Positions 62,975 through 64,000 of a stretch of 64,000 nucleotides of DNA are shown here, in pieces. The translations under genes were made by a program, and so were the position numbers. This DNA is from Candidatus Ferrigenium altingense (GTDB taxonomy: Bacteria > Pseudomonadota > Gammaproteobacteria > Burkholderiales > Gallionellaceae). Position 1 is the stretch's first letter; the number at the start of each line of letters is the position of its first letter. The DNA is taken from assembly GCA_020621985.1 (NCBI GenBank), contig JAHRYS010000001.1, positions 248,001 to 312,000 of the forward strand, read 5' to 3'. The notes beneath the pieces were generated by a model. It was not told where the DNA came from. It was given only the letters and a program-made list of their open reading frames with translations, and ran no database searches.

Positions 62975-63928
62975 ATGTCCGAATTTGATCTGATCCGCCG
63001 CTATTTCACCCGCGCTACGCCTGGCGCGCTGCTCGGTGTGGGCGATGATGCCGCGCTGCTGCAAGTGAGCGCGGGCAATGTGCTGGCGGTGTCCAGCGAC
63101 ATGCTGGTATGCGGTACGCACTTTCTCCCCGATGCCGACCCGTTTTTGCTGGGCCACAAAACCCTCGCGGTGAACCTGTCCGACATGGCGGCGATGGGCG
63201 CCGCGCCGCGCTGGGCGGTGCTGGCCATCGCGTTGCCCGAGGCCGATGAAGCCTGGCTGGCGCAATTCAGCGCGGGCTTCTTCGCGCTGGCGCAGCAGCA
63301 TGGCGTGGAGCTGGTCGGCGGCGACACCACGCGCGGGCCGCTCAATCTGTGCGTGACGATCTTCGGCGAAGTGCCTGCGCAACAGGCGCTGCGCCGCAGC
63401 GGCGCGCAGGTTGGCGATGAAATCTGGGTGTCGGGGCGGCTGGGCGATGCGGCGCTGGCGCTGGCGCATCTGCAGGGTCGCATCGCATTGCCAGCTGCCG
63501 AACTCGCCGCCTGCCTGCCGGCCCTGCATCAGCCGCAGCCGCGCGTGGCGTTGGGGCTGGCGTTGCGCGGCATCGCCAGCAGCGCAATCGATATTTCCGA
63601 CGGCCTGCTCGCCGATCTCGGGCATATCCTGGATGCGTCCCAAGTGGGTGCGCAGCTTGATTTCGCGGCGCTGCCGGTTTCGCCAGTCTTGAATAACTAT
63701 GTATCGCGGCCGCTGGCTAGACAATGCATCTTGTCCGGCGGCGACGACTACGAGTTGTGCTTTACCGTTTCTGCCGCGCGCCATGCTGAATTATCGGCGA
63801 TTGCCGCGCGGCTCAACCTGCCGCTGACCCGTATCGGGAAAATTGTTGCGGGGCGCGGCTGTATCGTGCACGATGCGTCGGGTAATCCACTCAACGTCGA
63901 GGCTTGCGGTTATGACCACTTCCGGTGA
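62975..63928 (+). CDS. thiL: thiamine-monophosphate kinase
   Basis: [29 protein letters not shown]... [18 protein letters not shown]... [11 protein letters not shown]. Confidence 0.97.
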   Translation: MSEFDLIRRYFTRATPGALLGVGDDAALLQVSAGNVLAVSSDMLVCGTHFLPDADPFLLGHKTLAVNLSDMAAMGAAPRWAVLAIALPEADEAWLAQFSAGFFALAQQHGVELVGGDTTRGPLNLCVTIFGEVPAQQALRRSGAQVGDEIWVSGRLGDAALALAHLQGRIALPAAELAACLPALHQPQPRVALGLALRGIASSAIDISDGLLADLGHILDASQVGAQLDFAALPVSPVLNNYVSRPLARQCILSGGDDYELCFTVSAARHAELSAIAARLNLPLTRIGKIVAGRGCIVHDASGNPLNVEACGYDHFR

Positions 63929-64000
63929 CTTGCTCGTCAAACCCAGCTTGCAGCTTGTGCTGAGCCATCCGGCGCATCTGTTGTCGTTCGGCTTCGGCAG
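63912..64000 (+). CDS. pgpA: phosphatidylglycerophosphatase A, N-terminus (window edge)
   Basis: [29 protein letters not shown]..., overlaps thiL end. Confidence 0.75.
   Translation, partial: MTTSGDLLVKPSLQLVLSHPAHLLSFGFG

Overview
The window is a core-genome segment of a betaproteobacterium. The 16S and protein sequences look Nitrosomonadales/Gallionellaceae-like, but that placement is my inference. From left to right it contains: (i) a minus-strand denitrification segment (nirF 5' part, a c-type cytochrome, a truncated TonB-receptor remnant, nirS) with an unusual nirS upstream region, then tsaD; (ii) a complete rrn operon (16S-tRNAIle-tRNAAla-23S-5S) with two tandem promoters; (iii) tRNA Tyr/Gly/Thr-tuf-tRNATrp-secE-nusG-rplKAJL-rpoBC-rpsLG-fusA-tuf and the whole S10/spc/alpha ribosomal superoperon; (iv) cysK, arfB, uvrA, a CcdAB-type toxin-antitoxin pair, an MFS transporter, ssb, rsmB, an IS3-family element that interrupts a hemerythrin-like gene (3-bp TSD visible), a second hemerythrin-like gene, darP and pmbA; (v) glyA-nrdR-ribD-ribE-ribBA-ribH-nusB-thiL-pgpA(partial). 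Most coding content is ordinary housekeeping. The less ordinary signals are non-coding: a duplicated double-palindrome element upstream of nirS, several families of intergenic palindromic repeats (one nested inside another, with hairpins that keep the same loop but have different stems), degenerate heptanucleotide repeats in three separate gaps, and a 198-bp element bounded by 21-bp inverted repeats between ribD and ribE. I found no CRISPR array and no clear new multi-gene system.
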